Origin: WTFY01 sp026713925
Lineage (GTDB): Bacteria > Pseudomonadota > Gammaproteobacteria > UBA4575
Assembly: GCA_963662355.1 (NCBI GenBank)
Contig: OY759361.1
Span: 1,116,001-1,180,000 of the forward strand
Direction of reading: 5' to 3'
Length of the DNA: 64,000 nt
The translations under genes were made by a program, and so were the position numbers. How positions within the stretch are numbered: the first letter of the stretch is position 1; the number at the start of each line of letters is the position of its first letter. The notes beneath the pieces are model-generated. The model was given only the letters and a program-made list of their open reading frames with translations, made no database searches and was not told where the DNA came from. This document shows positions 35,895-45,351 of this stretch, in pieces.

Positions 35895-37130
35895 TCAGGC
35901 CAGGTATTCTTTCGGTTCGGGATGACTCAGGAAGTTAAGTGGGCTGGCCGTGTATCCGTATGCACCCGATTGAAATACCACGACCAGGTCACCGATATCC
36001 GCCCTGGGTAAATCCATGTTTTTTGCCAGGATGTCCAGGGGCGTACACAGGGGTCCGACGACCGATACCTTTTCGGCAGGCTCCCCGAGCCGGTTGCCGA
36101 TCGTGACCGGGTAGTTCCTGCGAACCGCCTGGCCGAAGTTCCCGCTGGCGGCAAGATGATGATTCAGTCCACCGTCAGTGATCAGGTACGTGGTACCGCG
36201 TGATACTTTCCTGTCGAGGATGCGCGTCACATACAGCCCCGCTTCGCCTACCAGATAGCGTCCAAGCTCAAGGATGACCTCGGTTGTTGCAAATTCCTTT
36301 CGGTATTGCGCAAGCAGTGCGCTCAGGTTTTCGATCACGGGCGTGAGCGCAAGGGGGGCATCACCCGGGAAATAGGGGATGCCGAACCCACCGCCAATAT
36401 TCAGTTTCCTGACAGGTAGCCCCGTGTATTGTGAAAGCTGCCTGGCCAGCGCAAAGGTTTTGGCTTGCGCCTCGATGAGTGCCTCGGCCCTTAGGGTTTG
36501 TGATCCGCTGAAGATCTGAAATCCTGCGAACTTCGCATCCGATGCCGCAATCTTTTCCAGCAGACCCGGTGCTGTCTCGGCGTCCACCCCGAAAGGCTGC
36601 GCTCCACCGGATGCCTTTACCCCTGAGGCCCTGAGTTCGAAATCCGGGTTGATCCGTAATGCCACGTTTGCGGCCTTGTTGAGTGTACGGCTGATCCGGA
36701 CGATGCGTTCAAATTCCGTTTCCGATTCGACGTTCAGGGTAATCCCCGCTGCAAGCGACTCGGTCAGTTCCCACTGTGATTTTCCGGGGCCTGCAAAGCT
36801 TATGTCTGCAGGCTGCATGCCGCTGAGCAGCGCGGTGCTCAATTCCCTGCCCGATGCGACATCCAGTCCATCCACCAGGGTGGCTACGTGGTTGACCACT
36901 TCCGGCATCGGGTTGGCCTTGACCGCATAATGCAGGCGCACTTGCGGGGGCAGCCGGGACTTGAGGGCCTGGATGCGACGGGAGATGACATCCCTGCTGT
37001 ACACATACACGGGCGTGCATCCAAGGTCCTCGACGATATCCACCAGCCTGCGCCCGGCAATCACCAGATGCGGGCCATCGGTATCAAACAGCCCCTGGGG
37101 GCTGTAATGCTGGAGACCTGCAGGGTTCAT
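35895..37130 (-). CDS. pyridoxal-dependent decarboxylase, exosortase A system-associated
   Basis: 411 residues of the fold III (DapDC/ODC-like) decarboxylase family. HYAVKANPMPEVV contains the PLP lysine, followed by VDGLDVASGRELS, NIGGGFGIPYF, ELGRYLVGEAGLYV, VGPLCTPLDILA and GAYGYTASPLNFLSH. The combination matches the branch found with exosortase A/PEP-CTERM polysaccharide loci. Its substrate is unknown (a diamino acid is likely). It follows the acyl-CoA ligase gene by 10 bases, so they form one operon. Confidence 0.85.
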   Translation of the reverse strand: MNPAGLQHYSPQGLFDTDGPHLVIAGRRLVDIVEDLGCTPVYVYSRDVISRRIQALKSRLPPQVRLHYAVKANPMPEVVNHVATLVDGLDVASGRELSTALLSGMQPADISFAGPGKSQWELTESLAAGITLNVESETEFERIVRISRTLNKAANVALRINPDFELRASGVKASGGAQPFGVDAETAPGLLEKIAASDAKFAGFQIFSGSQTLRAEALIEAQAKTFALARQLSQYTGLPVRKLNIGGGFGIPYFPGDAPLALTPVIENLSALLAQYRKEFATTEVILELGRYLVGEAGLYVTRILDRKVSRGTTYLITDGGLNHHLAASGNFGQAVRRNYPVTIGNRLGEPAEKVSVVGPLCTPLDILAKNMDLPRADIGDLVVVFQSGAYGYTASPLNFLSHPEPKEYLA

Positions 37131-37140
37131 GTCTTCGCCC

Positions 37141-38724
37141 TCATGTCAGTGCAGACTGATAGCGCACAGAGAGGTCCTTGCGGTCAAACTTTCCATGACT
37201 GTTGCGCGGGAGTGCATTCACCTGTATGTATTTCGCCGGCAACATGTAACGTGGCAGTATGCTTGCGAGATGCTGTTCCAGTTCATTTTCCGTTGCCTCG
37301 GGGTCCTGGTCGGTGGTGTACACCAGAAGGATGGCCTGGCCGCGTTCCGGATGGGGTACGGCGAAGGCCACGGCCTCCTTGACCGCATCGAGTTCATTGG
37401 CCGGCCCCTCAATCTCGGCCGGGCTGACACGATACCCCGATGTCTTGATCATTTCATCCTTGCGCCCCACGAAATAGAGGTACCCGTTCTGGTCCTGGGT
37501 GACGAGATCACCGGACCACACCGCGATCTCGTCTGTGGTCCCGCTGTTTTTGGGGCCTGTCCCGAGCGGCCTGAATCGCCTGGCCGTCTCAAGGGGCTGG
37601 TTCCAGTAGCCCTGGGCCACCAGGGGTCCCCTGTGCACCAGTTCACCCGCCTCACCAGGCGGGCAGGGTGAACCATCCGGTCTCACGACCAGCACCTGTG
37701 CATGGGGAATGGCCTTTCCGATCGATGTGGGGCGTCGAAGAACTTCATCCGGAGGCAGATAGGTCGACCTGAATGCCTCGGTCAGACCGTACATCAGGTA
37801 AATGTCCGTAGAGGGAAACTTTTGTGCGAGCAGCCTGACGGTCATCTCAGGCAAGGTGTCACCCGAACTGGTGATGTAGCGAAGTTGCCTGCAAGCGTTT
37901 TCCGGCCACTCGAGTCGGCAGACCTGCTGCCACAAGGGCGGGACGCCGGCAAGCCCTGTGATACGGTATTTTCCCAGTGCCTTGATGATATCAATGGGCA
38001 GAAGATAGTCGAGCAGCACCACGGTGGCACCAGCACTGAATGCGGTGGTCAGTTGGCTGAAGCCGTAGTCGAAGCTGAACGGCAGTACGGACAGGATCCG
38101 GTCCTGCGGGGTGTTCTTGAGGTAGGTGGCCACGCTTTGCGCACCCATGTACAGGTTCCGGTGGCTGAACATGACGCCTTTCGGCTCGCCCGTACTGCCG
38201 GAGGTGTAAAAGATCGCTGCCAGGTCAGAGGCTGTCAGGCCGGAATCCGGCGGGACGGGTTGCGCACAGAATGCCTCCCAGCTTTCAACCGCCAGGGCAG
38301 GGTACGGATGGGCTGGCTGTTCGGGATCAGGGTCAGTCAAAACGATGTGGCGAATGTGCTCGCATTGTTCCAGCGTCTCCTGCAGGGATCTGAGCCTGTG
38401 CGAACTGGTGACCAGCAGCTCAACCCCGCAGTCGTTCAGTATGTGGCCCACCTGCCGGCTTTTCAGGACGGGGTTGACAGGGACCAGGCACGCCCCGCAG
38501 TACGAGGTGCCGAAAAAAGCGGTAACCGCCTGGGTACACGGGGGCAGGTAGATGCCCACGCGGGCCCCGCGGGCAAGACCGGCACGGGTGCAGCCGCCCG
38601 CAAAGCGCTTGCACGCAGCGTCCAGTCCGCGGTAGGAGATCTCCTTCCCACGGTACTCAAGTGCGGGTTTTTCAGGATATCTTTTGGCCTGCTCACGCAG
38701 CAGCGAATGAAGTAAGGACGGCAT
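37141..38724 (-). CDS. acyl-CoA ligase (AMP-forming), exosortase A system-associated
   Basis: 527 residues of the ANL adenylating superfamily. The P-loop-like motif IFYTSGSTGEPKGVM, the middle YGLTEAFRSTYLPP, then the acyl-adenylate motif WSGDLVTQDQNGYLYFVGRKDEMIKTSGYRVSP (split), and the C-terminal catalytic lysine in NSHGKFDRKDL are present. It activates a carboxylic acid and could load the neighbouring ACP. Operon with the decarboxylase. No exosortase (EpsH) or PEP-CTERM protein is visible in this window. Confidence 0.85.
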   Translation of the reverse strand: MPSLLHSLLREQAKRYPEKPALEYRGKEISYRGLDAACKRFAGGCTRAGLARGARVGIYLPPCTQAVTAFFGTSYCGACLVPVNPVLKSRQVGHILNDCGVELLVTSSHRLRSLQETLEQCEHIRHIVLTDPDPEQPAHPYPALAVESWEAFCAQPVPPDSGLTASDLAAIFYTSGSTGEPKGVMFSHRNLYMGAQSVATYLKNTPQDRILSVLPFSFDYGFSQLTTAFSAGATVVLLDYLLPIDIIKALGKYRITGLAGVPPLWQQVCRLEWPENACRQLRYITSSGDTLPEMTVRLLAQKFPSTDIYLMYGLTEAFRSTYLPPDEVLRRPTSIGKAIPHAQVLVVRPDGSPCPPGEAGELVHRGPLVAQGYWNQPLETARRFRPLGTGPKNSGTTDEIAVWSGDLVTQDQNGYLYFVGRKDEMIKTSGYRVSPAEIEGPANELDAVKEAVAFAVPHPERGQAILLVYTTDQDPEATENELEQHLASILPRYMLPAKYIQVNALPRNSHGKFDRKDLSVRYQSALT

Positions 38725-38968
38725 GGGCGACAGTCTATTCCCGAAATCTCGTATAAGACAAGCAGGCTGTGCGGGGTCAGTCGGCCTGGAACATCCATGA
38801 AGTCCGCATCCAGAGTGCGCCTGTGCGGTCGCGGCCAGTATCTGATATTTTCAAGCTTGCCCGGATGATTCTTGTTAAGATTCCACCCTGAACCCTGCCC
38901 TCGCATTTCAATGGGTGTCGGTTTTTGGCTTTAAAGTATTCAACTCACTGTTCTTGCGCGGCTTCCAA

Positions 38969-40048
38969 ATGAATGAGGAACTTGAAGATTTACGCAAACA
39001 GATTGATGCCGTAGACCGCACGCTTCTGGGTTTGATCAACGACCGGGCCAGGCTGGCCATGCAGATTGCGAAGGTGAAGGCGGATTCGGGCGAGACCGGG
39101 ACCTATTACAGGCCTGACAGGGAGGCCAACGTCCTCAAGAGCGTGCTCAAGCACAACCAGGGTCCCCTGTCGGATGAGGAAATGGCCCGCCTGGCCCGTG
39201 AGATCATGTCCGCCTGCCTGGCACTCCAGCAGCTCCTGCGCATCGCCTTCCTGGGCCCTTCGGGCACGTTCACGGAAGAGGCCGCACACAAGCATTTCGG
39301 ACGGTCCATCAGCACACTGGCTGCGGTTTCCATCGATGATGTGTTTCGGGAAGTGGAATCCGACAATGCCGACTACGGTATTGTGCCTATCGAAAACTCA
39401 ACGCAGGGGATCGTCAACAGTACACTCGACATGTTTCTGGAGTCGGCGCTCAAGATCGTGGGTGAGGTCGAACTGCAGATCCGCCAGCATCTGATCAGCA
39501 ACGCCGGGGAGGCATCCGAAATTGATGTCCTGTACTCCCACCAGCAGTCCCTGGCGCAATGCAAAAGGTGGCTGGCCACGAACCTTCCCGGGGTCAAGTG
39601 CATCCCGGTATACAGCAATGCGGATGCTGCCAGGCGCGCATGTGATGAACCCCGTGCTGCGGCCATTGCGGGCGAGGATGCGGCCGAGACGTACCGGCTC
39701 CCGATCCTCAGGAAGAATATTCAGGACGCACCCAGCAATACCACCCGATTCCTGATCATCGGCAAGCAGGAGACCGGACAGACCGGGGCGGACAAGACCA
39801 CATTGCTGGTGTCCACCCCCAATAAACCGGGTGCCCTGTTCGGCCTGCTGCAGCCGCTTGCCGAAAACAATGTCAGCATGACGCGAATCGAATCGAGGCC
39901 CTCGCACTTCGTAAACTGGGACTACGTCTTTTTCCTGGACCTGGACGGCCATGTGGAAAACCCGTCTGTCAAGGACTCGCTTGAAGCCCTGCGTGCTCAA
40001 GCCGGCCTGTTCAAGGTCCTGGGCTCCTACCCCAAGGCAGTGCTTTAG
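38969..40048 (+). CDS. pheA: bifunctional chorismate mutase / prephenate dehydratase
   Basis: 359 residues from the ATG at 38969. Chorismate mutase (AroQ) spans about 1-85 (LRKQIDAVDRTLLGLINDRA). The prephenate dehydratase domain spans about 92-270 (FLGPSGTFTEEAAHKHFG, PIENSTQGIVNSTLDMF, NTTRFLIIG). A C-terminal ACT domain (TTLLVSTPNKPGALFGLLQP, RIESRPS) should give phenylalanine feedback. It makes phenylpyruvate. First of a run pheA-tyrA-aroA-cmk-rpsA. Confidence 0.96.
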   Translation: MNEELEDLRKQIDAVDRTLLGLINDRARLAMQIAKVKADSGETGTYYRPDREANVLKSVLKHNQGPLSDEEMARLAREIMSACLALQQLLRIAFLGPSGTFTEEAAHKHFGRSISTLAAVSIDDVFREVESDNADYGIVPIENSTQGIVNSTLDMFLESALKIVGEVELQIRQHLISNAGEASEIDVLYSHQQSLAQCKRWLATNLPGVKCIPVYSNADAARRACDEPRAAAIAGEDAAETYRLPILRKNIQDAPSNTTRFLIIGKQETGQTGADKTTLLVSTPNKPGALFGLLQPLAENNVSMTRIESRPSHFVNWDYVFFLDLDGHVENPSVKDSLEALRAQAGLFKVLGSYPKAVL

Positions 40049-40069
40049 GTTCTTGTGCGAGCTGACCTG

Positions 40070-40933
40070 ATGTTCAACAAGGTTTACCTGATCGGTGTTG
40101 GCCTGATCAACGGTTCCCTTGCCCGGGACCTGAAAACCCTGGGCCTGGCCAGGGTGGTAGCCGGGATCGGCCGGGACAGGCAGCGCCTGGAAGGCGCGCG
40201 GTCCCTCGGGGTCATCGATGAATACAGCCTGCTGCAGGATGCCGATGTGTCGGATGCGGATGCCATTGTCATCGGTGTGCCGGTGGCCAGGACGGCTGAT
40301 TCGCTGGCTGCGATCCGGTCCAGCCTCAGCGTCGATACCCTGCTCACGGATGTGGGCAGTACCAAGTGCAGTGTCATCCAGGCCGCCCGGGAGGTGTTCG
40401 GTGAGGTGCCTTCCAGGTTCGTACCCGGACACCCGGTTGCGGGCAGCGAGCAAAGCGGATACGAACATGCGCAGGAAAGCCTGTTCCGGGGCCGCAAGGT
40501 GATCCTCACGCCTGTCGAGCATACGGACGCGCAGGCGCTGCAGGACATCCGGCAGATGTGGCAGGCCACCGGTGCATCGGTCGACGAGATGAGTGCACAG
40601 GCGCATGACATGATCCTGTCCGCGACCAGCCACCTGCCGCACATGGTGGCGTATGCCCTGGTACACTACCTGGGGGGCAGGCCTGATGCAGACCATGTCT
40701 TTGATTATGCGGCAGCAGGGTTTTACGACTTCACGCGGATCGCTTCCAGCAGCCCCGATATGTGGACCGATATCTGCGTGGCCAACCGGGATGAACTGCT
40801 GAGGTCCCTGGACGGGTTCGCCGGCCTGCTGCAGGAATTGCGCGCGATGATTTCGCAGGGCGATGAACAGGCGCTGCATACCATTCTGGGGCAGGCCAAG
40901 CATTTGCGAGACAACCATCCTGTGCAGAAGTAG
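40070..40933 (+). CDS. tyrA: prephenate dehydrogenase
   Basis: 287 residues from the ATG at 40070; a GTG at 40055 could add five. The NAD-binding VYLIGVGLINGSLARDLK carries an unusual Asn where most members have Gly. LTDVGSTKCSVIQ, GHPVAGSEQSGYEHA, LTPVEHTDAQAL and ATSHLPHMVAYAL (catalytic His) are present. It oxidatively decarboxylates prephenate to 4-hydroxyphenylpyruvate. No chorismate mutase or ACT domain is fused. It starts 21 bases after pheA. Confidence 0.93.
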   Translation: MFNKVYLIGVGLINGSLARDLKTLGLARVVAGIGRDRQRLEGARSLGVIDEYSLLQDADVSDADAIVIGVPVARTADSLAAIRSSLSVDTLLTDVGSTKCSVIQAAREVFGEVPSRFVPGHPVAGSEQSGYEHAQESLFRGRKVILTPVEHTDAQALQDIRQMWQATGASVDEMSAQAHDMILSATSHLPHMVAYALVHYLGGRPDADHVFDYAAAGFYDFTRIASSSPDMWTDICVANRDELLRSLDGFAGLLQELRAMISQGDEQALHTILGQAKHLRDNHPVQK

Positions 40934-40955
40934 GGCTTCATACATTCATCGATCC

Positions 40956-42257
40956 ATGGCGAATGCCAGCTTCCAATTACAGCCGCAGGGCCGGTGCGCC
41001 GGTCTGCTTGATGCCCCGGGTGACAAGTCCATTTCACACCGTGCGGTCATGCTGGCTTCGCTGGCCTCGGGCACGAGCCAGATCCGGGGATTCCTCTCCT
41101 CGTCAGACTGCCAGGCGACCGTAGCAGCGTTTCGCAGCATGGGCGTGCGCATTGTGCAACCGGCATCCGGCCGGGTACAGGTTCACGGGGTGGGACTCCA
41201 GGGCCTGCATGCCCCGCACGGTGCGCTGGACATGGGCAACTCGGGCACAGCGATGCGCATTCTGGCAGGCATCCTGTGTGGACAGGGCTTTGCCACGAGA
41301 TTGACCGGAGATGCCTCGCTGAGCCGCCGTCCGATGCAGCGCATCGTGGAGCCGCTGCAGGAAATGGGTGCCGGTATCTCCATGAGTCCGACGCAGACCC
41401 CGCCACTGGAGATTCGACCGGTTGATGCCCTGCACGGCATCCGTTACCCGTTGCCGGTTGCAAGTGCCCAGGTGAAATCATGTGTGCTGCTGGCAGGCCT
41501 GTATGCGGCGGGCGAGACCTGTGTGGAAAGCCCGGTTCGCTGCCGCGATCATACGGAACGACTGCTCCAGACCTTCTCGTACCCCGTAGAGGTTCAGGGG
41601 AACAGGGTGTGCCTTGAGGGCGGCGGCAAGCTGGAAGCGACCGAAATCGAAATTCCGGGGGACCTGTCCTCGGCAGCTTTTTTTATGGTCGGGACCCTTG
41701 TCTCCAGTTCATCGCAGCTGGTTGTGAAACATGTCGGGATCAACCCGACCCGAAGTGGAGTGATTGAGATCCTGCAGCGGATGGGTGCCAGGATTGATAT
41801 ACGGAACAAAAGAAACTATGGTGCAGAGCCGGTGGCGGATCTCGTGGTGCACAGCAGCGCATTGCATGGCATAGACATTCCGCAGGACCTGATTGCAGAT
41901 ACCATTGATGAGTTTCCGATCCTGTTTATTGCAGCGGCCTGTGCACGGGGCACCACGCGGTTGAGCGGTGCCGGGGAATTGCGCGTGAAGGAATCGGATC
42001 GTATCCGCACCATGGTGACAGGCCTGCAGAAGCTTGGAATTGATGCCAGGGAAAAACCGGATGGCCTGGCGATTACCGGCGGGAGTTTCACAGGCGGTGA
42101 GGTGGACAGCGTGGGCGATCACCGTGCGGCCATGGCCTTTGCCATGGCGTCACTGGTGGCCCGTGATGCAGTCACGGTGTTGAACACGGACAATGTGGAC
42201 ACCTCGTTTCCTGGCTTTGTGAAATGTGCCGAACAACTTGGACTGCGGTTTAACTGA
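40956..42257 (+). CDS. aroA: 3-phosphoshikimate 1-carboxyvinyltransferase (EPSP synthase)
   Basis: 433 residues from the ATG at 40956. Substrate-binding blocks are LDAPGDKSISHRAVMLASL, LDMGNSGTAMRILAG (PEP site), GDASLSRRPMQR, DLSSAAFFMVG, DEFPILFIAAACARG and GDHRAAMAFAMASL. It joins PEP to shikimate-3-phosphate. The GNSGTAMR sequence is that of the type often called class II. It lies between tyrA (22 bases) and cmk (12 bases). Confidence 0.96.
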   Translation: MANASFQLQPQGRCAGLLDAPGDKSISHRAVMLASLASGTSQIRGFLSSSDCQATVAAFRSMGVRIVQPASGRVQVHGVGLQGLHAPHGALDMGNSGTAMRILAGILCGQGFATRLTGDASLSRRPMQRIVEPLQEMGAGISMSPTQTPPLEIRPVDALHGIRYPLPVASAQVKSCVLLAGLYAAGETCVESPVRCRDHTERLLQTFSYPVEVQGNRVCLEGGGKLEATEIEIPGDLSSAAFFMVGTLVSSSSQLVVKHVGINPTRSGVIEILQRMGARIDIRNKRNYGAEPVADLVVHSSALHGIDIPQDLIADTIDEFPILFIAAACARGTTRLSGAGELRVKESDRIRTMVTGLQKLGIDAREKPDGLAITGGSFTGGEVDSVGDHRAAMAFAMASLVARDAVTVLNTDNVDTSFPGFVKCAEQLGLRFN

Positions 42258-42269
42258 CCGGGTTTGCGA

Positions 42270-42950
42270 ATGACAGGGGAAGCCGTACCAGTCGTTACCA
42301 TCGATGGGCCTGCCGGTTCAGGCAAGGGGACCATCGCCGTGAAGCTGGCAGGGCTGCTGGGATATCATTATCTGGGCAGCGGCACCCTGTACCGGGTCCT
42401 GGCCCTGTACAGCCTGCAGCACCAGGTCAAGGAGGATGACCTGCAGGCGATACTCGGCATGTGCGAGGGCATGCACATCCGGTTCAGGCCCTGGGGCGAT
42501 GACGGAGAGGTACGGGTTTTGCTGGACAGTCAGGACATCTCGGACCAGTTGCGCACCGAGGAATGTGCCAAGGGAGCCTCGAGCCTTGCCACCTGCCCGC
42601 AGGTCCGACAGGCCCTGCTGAAGAAACAGCACGGGTTTCGCGTCACCCCCGGCCTGGTTGCAGAAGGGAGGGATATGGGCACTGTGGTTTTCCCGGATGC
42701 CCGGCACAAGATCTATCTTACGGCCAGTGCCAGGGAGCGCGCATTCAGGCGACAGAAACAGTTGAAGAAACAAGGTATTAGTGCTAGCCTTGTCAATCTT
42801 TTGACAGAGATCGAGGCGCGTGATGCCCGCGACAAGCAACGGGACATCTCGCCGCTGAGACAGGCTGCCGACGCTGTACGGGTAGATTCAACGGATTTAT
42901 CGATAGCACAAGTGGTGCAGCATATCGCTGCACTGGTACAAAACGAATAG
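42270..42950 (+). CDS. cmk: cytidylate kinase
   Basis: 226 residues. The P-loop is TIDGPAGSGKGTIAVKLA; the CMP-binding LGSGTLYRVLAL, the VAEGRDMGTVVFPDA block, and the DARDKQRDISPL lid follow. It phosphorylates CMP and dCMP. ATG at 42270 is used; a TTG at 42264 would add two residues. Canonical placement between aroA and rpsA. Confidence 0.96.
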   Translation: MTGEAVPVVTIDGPAGSGKGTIAVKLAGLLGYHYLGSGTLYRVLALYSLQHQVKEDDLQAILGMCEGMHIRFRPWGDDGEVRVLLDSQDISDQLRTEECAKGASSLATCPQVRQALLKKQHGFRVTPGLVAEGRDMGTVVFPDARHKIYLTASARERAFRRQKQLKKQGISASLVNLLTEIEARDARDKQRDISPLRQAADAVRVDSTDLSIAQVVQHIAALVQNE

Positions 42951-42979
42951 TTGCATCAAACGGAACGAAAACAGTTTAT

Positions 42980-44665
42980 ATGATAGAGAGTTTTGCCCAG
43001 CTCCTGGAAGAGAGCGAAGACAATATAAATACCCAACCGGGGATGATCATCAATGGCACGGTAGTCGATATTGGCAAGGACGCAGTCGTTGTCAATGCGG
43101 GCCTCAAGTCTGAAGGCATGATCCCGATCGAGCAGTTCCAGACTGACAATGGTGAGCTCGAAGTCGCAGTAGGCGATGAAGTCGAGGTGGCCCTGGATGC
43201 CCTGGAGGACGGTTACGGAGAGACCAAGCTTTCACGTGAAAAGGCCAGGCGTGCCCGGGCGTGGACAGAGCTGGAACGGATTCACGAGGCGGGTGAGTCG
43301 GTCACCGGAGTTATCACCGGCAAGGTCAAGGGGGGATTCACGGTCGAACTGCGTGACCTTCGTGCGTTCTTGCCCAGTTCCCTGGTCGATATCCGGCCGG
43401 TTCGGGACACGACCTATCTGGAGGGCAGGGAACTGGAGTTCAAGCTCGTCAAGATCGATACCAAGCGTAACAACATCGTGGTCTCACGCCGGGCGGTGGT
43501 CGAGTCGGAATACAGCGTTGAGCGTGAGGAACTGATCAATGCCCTGAAAGAAGGGGCCGTGGTCAAGGGTATCGTGAAAAACCTGACCGACTATGGTGCA
43601 TTTCTGGACCTGGGCGGGATCGATGGTCTGCTGCACATCACGGACATGGCCTGGAAGCGTGTCAAGCACCCGTCCGAGATCGTATCGATCGGTGATGAAA
43701 TTGAAGTGCGGGTATTGAAGTTTGACAAGGAGAAAACACGTGTCTCGCTTGGCCTGAAGCAGTTGAATGATGATCCCTGGAGCGGCATTGACCGGCGTTA
43801 CCCGGAAAGCACACGCGTGTTCGGCAAGGTGACCAATATTGCGGACTATGGCTGCTTCGTGGAAATCGAGGAGGGCATTGAAGGTCTGGTGCATGTCTCC
43901 GAGATGGACTGGACCAACAAGAACGTCAGCCCGGCGAAGGTGGCTTCACTGGGAGACGAGGTCGAGGTGATGGTCCTGGACATCGATGAGGAGCGCCGCA
44001 GGATCTCGCTCGGCATGAAGCAGTGCCAGCCCAATCCCTGGGATGACTTTGCCAGCAATCATGGCCGGGGCAGCGAGACGACGGGAATCATCAAGTCGAT
44101 TACCGACTTCGGCATCTTTGTCGGACTGGAAGGCGGGATCGACGGGCTCGTACACCTGTCCGACCTGGCCTGGAACATGCCGGGCGAGGAAGCCGTACGG
44201 GCGTACAAGAAAGGAGATGAGCTGCGGGCCATGGTACTGTCGGTGGATGCAGAACGTGAGCGGATTTCACTGGGTGTCAAACAGCTGGTGCAGAATCCGT
44301 TTTCGGCCTGGATTGCAGAAAATCCCAAGGGCAGCATCGTGACGGGAACCGTCAGTACAGTGGATGCCAAGGCTGCAACCGTTCAGCTTGCCGAGGGGGT
44401 CGAAGGTATGCTCAAGGCATCTGAAATTGCGCGGGACCGGGTCGAGGACGTGCGCACCGTGCTCAAGGAAGGCCAGCAGGTGGAGGCCAAGTTTGTAGGT
44501 GTGGACAAGAAGTCGAGAACGATCACGCTTTCAATCAAGGCCAAGGAGTCCCAGGAGGAAGCTGCAGCCGTTCAGGGTTACAGCAGCGGCGAATCCGCTG
44601 CGACAAACCTGGGGGATATCCTCAAGGAATCGATCGAAGAAAACAAGGACAGCGTCAAGGGATAA
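42980..44665 (+). CDS. rpsA: 30S ribosomal protein S1
   Basis: 561 residues with six S1 (OB-fold) repeats, each recognisable by strings such as GMIINGTVVDIGKDAVVVNAG, GVITGKVKGGFTVEL, GIVKNLTDYGAFLDLGGIDG, GKVTNIADYGCFVEIEEGIEG and GIIKSITDFGIFVGLEGGIDG. It brings mRNA to the 30S subunit. The length equals that of E. coli S1. It follows cmk by 29 bases and precedes ihfB, the standard order. Confidence 0.98.
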   Translation: MIESFAQLLEESEDNINTQPGMIINGTVVDIGKDAVVVNAGLKSEGMIPIEQFQTDNGELEVAVGDEVEVALDALEDGYGETKLSREKARRARAWTELERIHEAGESVTGVITGKVKGGFTVELRDLRAFLPSSLVDIRPVRDTTYLEGRELEFKLVKIDTKRNNIVVSRRAVVESEYSVEREELINALKEGAVVKGIVKNLTDYGAFLDLGGIDGLLHITDMAWKRVKHPSEIVSIGDEIEVRVLKFDKEKTRVSLGLKQLNDDPWSGIDRRYPESTRVFGKVTNIADYGCFVEIEEGIEGLVHVSEMDWTNKNVSPAKVASLGDEVEVMVLDIDEERRRISLGMKQCQPNPWDDFASNHGRGSETTGIIKSITDFGIFVGLEGGIDGLVHLSDLAWNMPGEEAVRAYKKGDELRAMVLSVDAERERISLGVKQLVQNPFSAWIAENPKGSIVTGTVSTVDAKAATVQLAEGVEGMLKASEIARDRVEDVRTVLKEGQQVEAKFVGVDKKSRTITLSIKAKESQEEAAAVQGYSSGESAATNLGDILKESIEENKDSVKG

Positions 44666-44694
44666 CCAAAAGAATCTACCAGGGGGAGAGTGTG

Positions 44695-45015
44695 ATGACT
44701 GGCGAAGATCACAAGAATGTAATTACGAAGTCAGAACTGATTGAGAACATCGCAGCCCAGCAAAACCATCTCGCATACAAGGATATAGAACTCTCGATAA
44801 AAAGTATCATTGAGCAAATGAGCACCTCGCTTGCAAAAGGCGAGCGTATCGAGGTCCGGGGATTCGGGAGTTTCTCCTTGCATTTCAGGCCCCCCAGGAT
44901 CGGGCGCAACCCCAAGACCGGGGAGGCGGTATCCCTGCCGGGCAAGCATGTACCGCATTTCAAGCCCGGAAAAGAGCTGCGCGAACGGGTGAACCGGCCC
45001 CTGACTGACAAATAG
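44695..45015 (+). CDS. ihfB: integration host factor subunit beta
   Basis: 106 residues, DNABII family. ITKSELIENIAAQQNHL, RIEVRGFGSFSLHFRPPRIGRNPKTG (in two parts: the core and the beta arm with the intercalating proline region), and HFKPGKELRERVN are typical of the beta subunit. GGGGGAG lies 6 bases before the ATG at 44695. It bends DNA with the alpha subunit. It follows rpsA by 29 bases. Confidence 0.96.
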   Translation: MTGEDHKNVITKSELIENIAAQQNHLAYKDIELSIKSIIEQMSTSLAKGERIEVRGFGSFSLHFRPPRIGRNPKTGEAVSLPGKHVPHFKPGKELRERVNRPLTDK

Positions 45016-45057
45016 TAGAACCGGAGCGGGAGTGCGCTCTGCAGGCCCTGACCTTCG

Positions 45058-45351
45058 ATGCTTCGATTTCTGTCCCTCCTGATTGTCATTGCCCTGGTCG
45101 TGCTCATATCGATTTTCACGCTGGGAAACCTGGATTCGGTTACGATACATTTCCTTACGCGAAGCCTGCAGGTGCCGCTCGGTGTGACACTTCTGTTCTG
45201 CCTGGGTGCCGGCGTGCTTGTAGGGCTCCTGTTCAGTGCCGGAATGGTCATACGAAATAAAAACCGCGCGAGATCACTGGCCAGGAAAGTTGCGATGTTC
45301 GAGCAGGAGATTGCGAACTTGAGGCAGTTGCCGATCAAGAGTCCCCGCTGA
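45058..45351 (+). CDS. lapA: LapA-family membrane protein
   Basis: 97 residues with two membrane helices (FLSLLIVIALVVLISIFTLGN and LGVTLLFCLGAGVLVGLLFSAG) and a short basic, coiled-coil C-terminus. It matches the LapA/YciS (DUF1049) family, which works with LapB to control LpxC turnover and lipopolysaccharide assembly at the inner membrane. Its TGA overlaps the lapB ATG by one base. Confidence 0.92.
   Translation: MLRFLSLLIVIALVVLISIFTLGNLDSVTIHFLTRSLQVPLGVTLLFCLGAGVLVGLLFSAGMVIRNKNRARSLARKVAMFEQEIANLRQLPIKSPR

Noticed and set aside
39398..40945. A 515-codon open frame antisense to pheA and tyrA
   Set aside because: Both sense genes are fully conserved; the antisense frame is a by-product of GC-rich codon usage.
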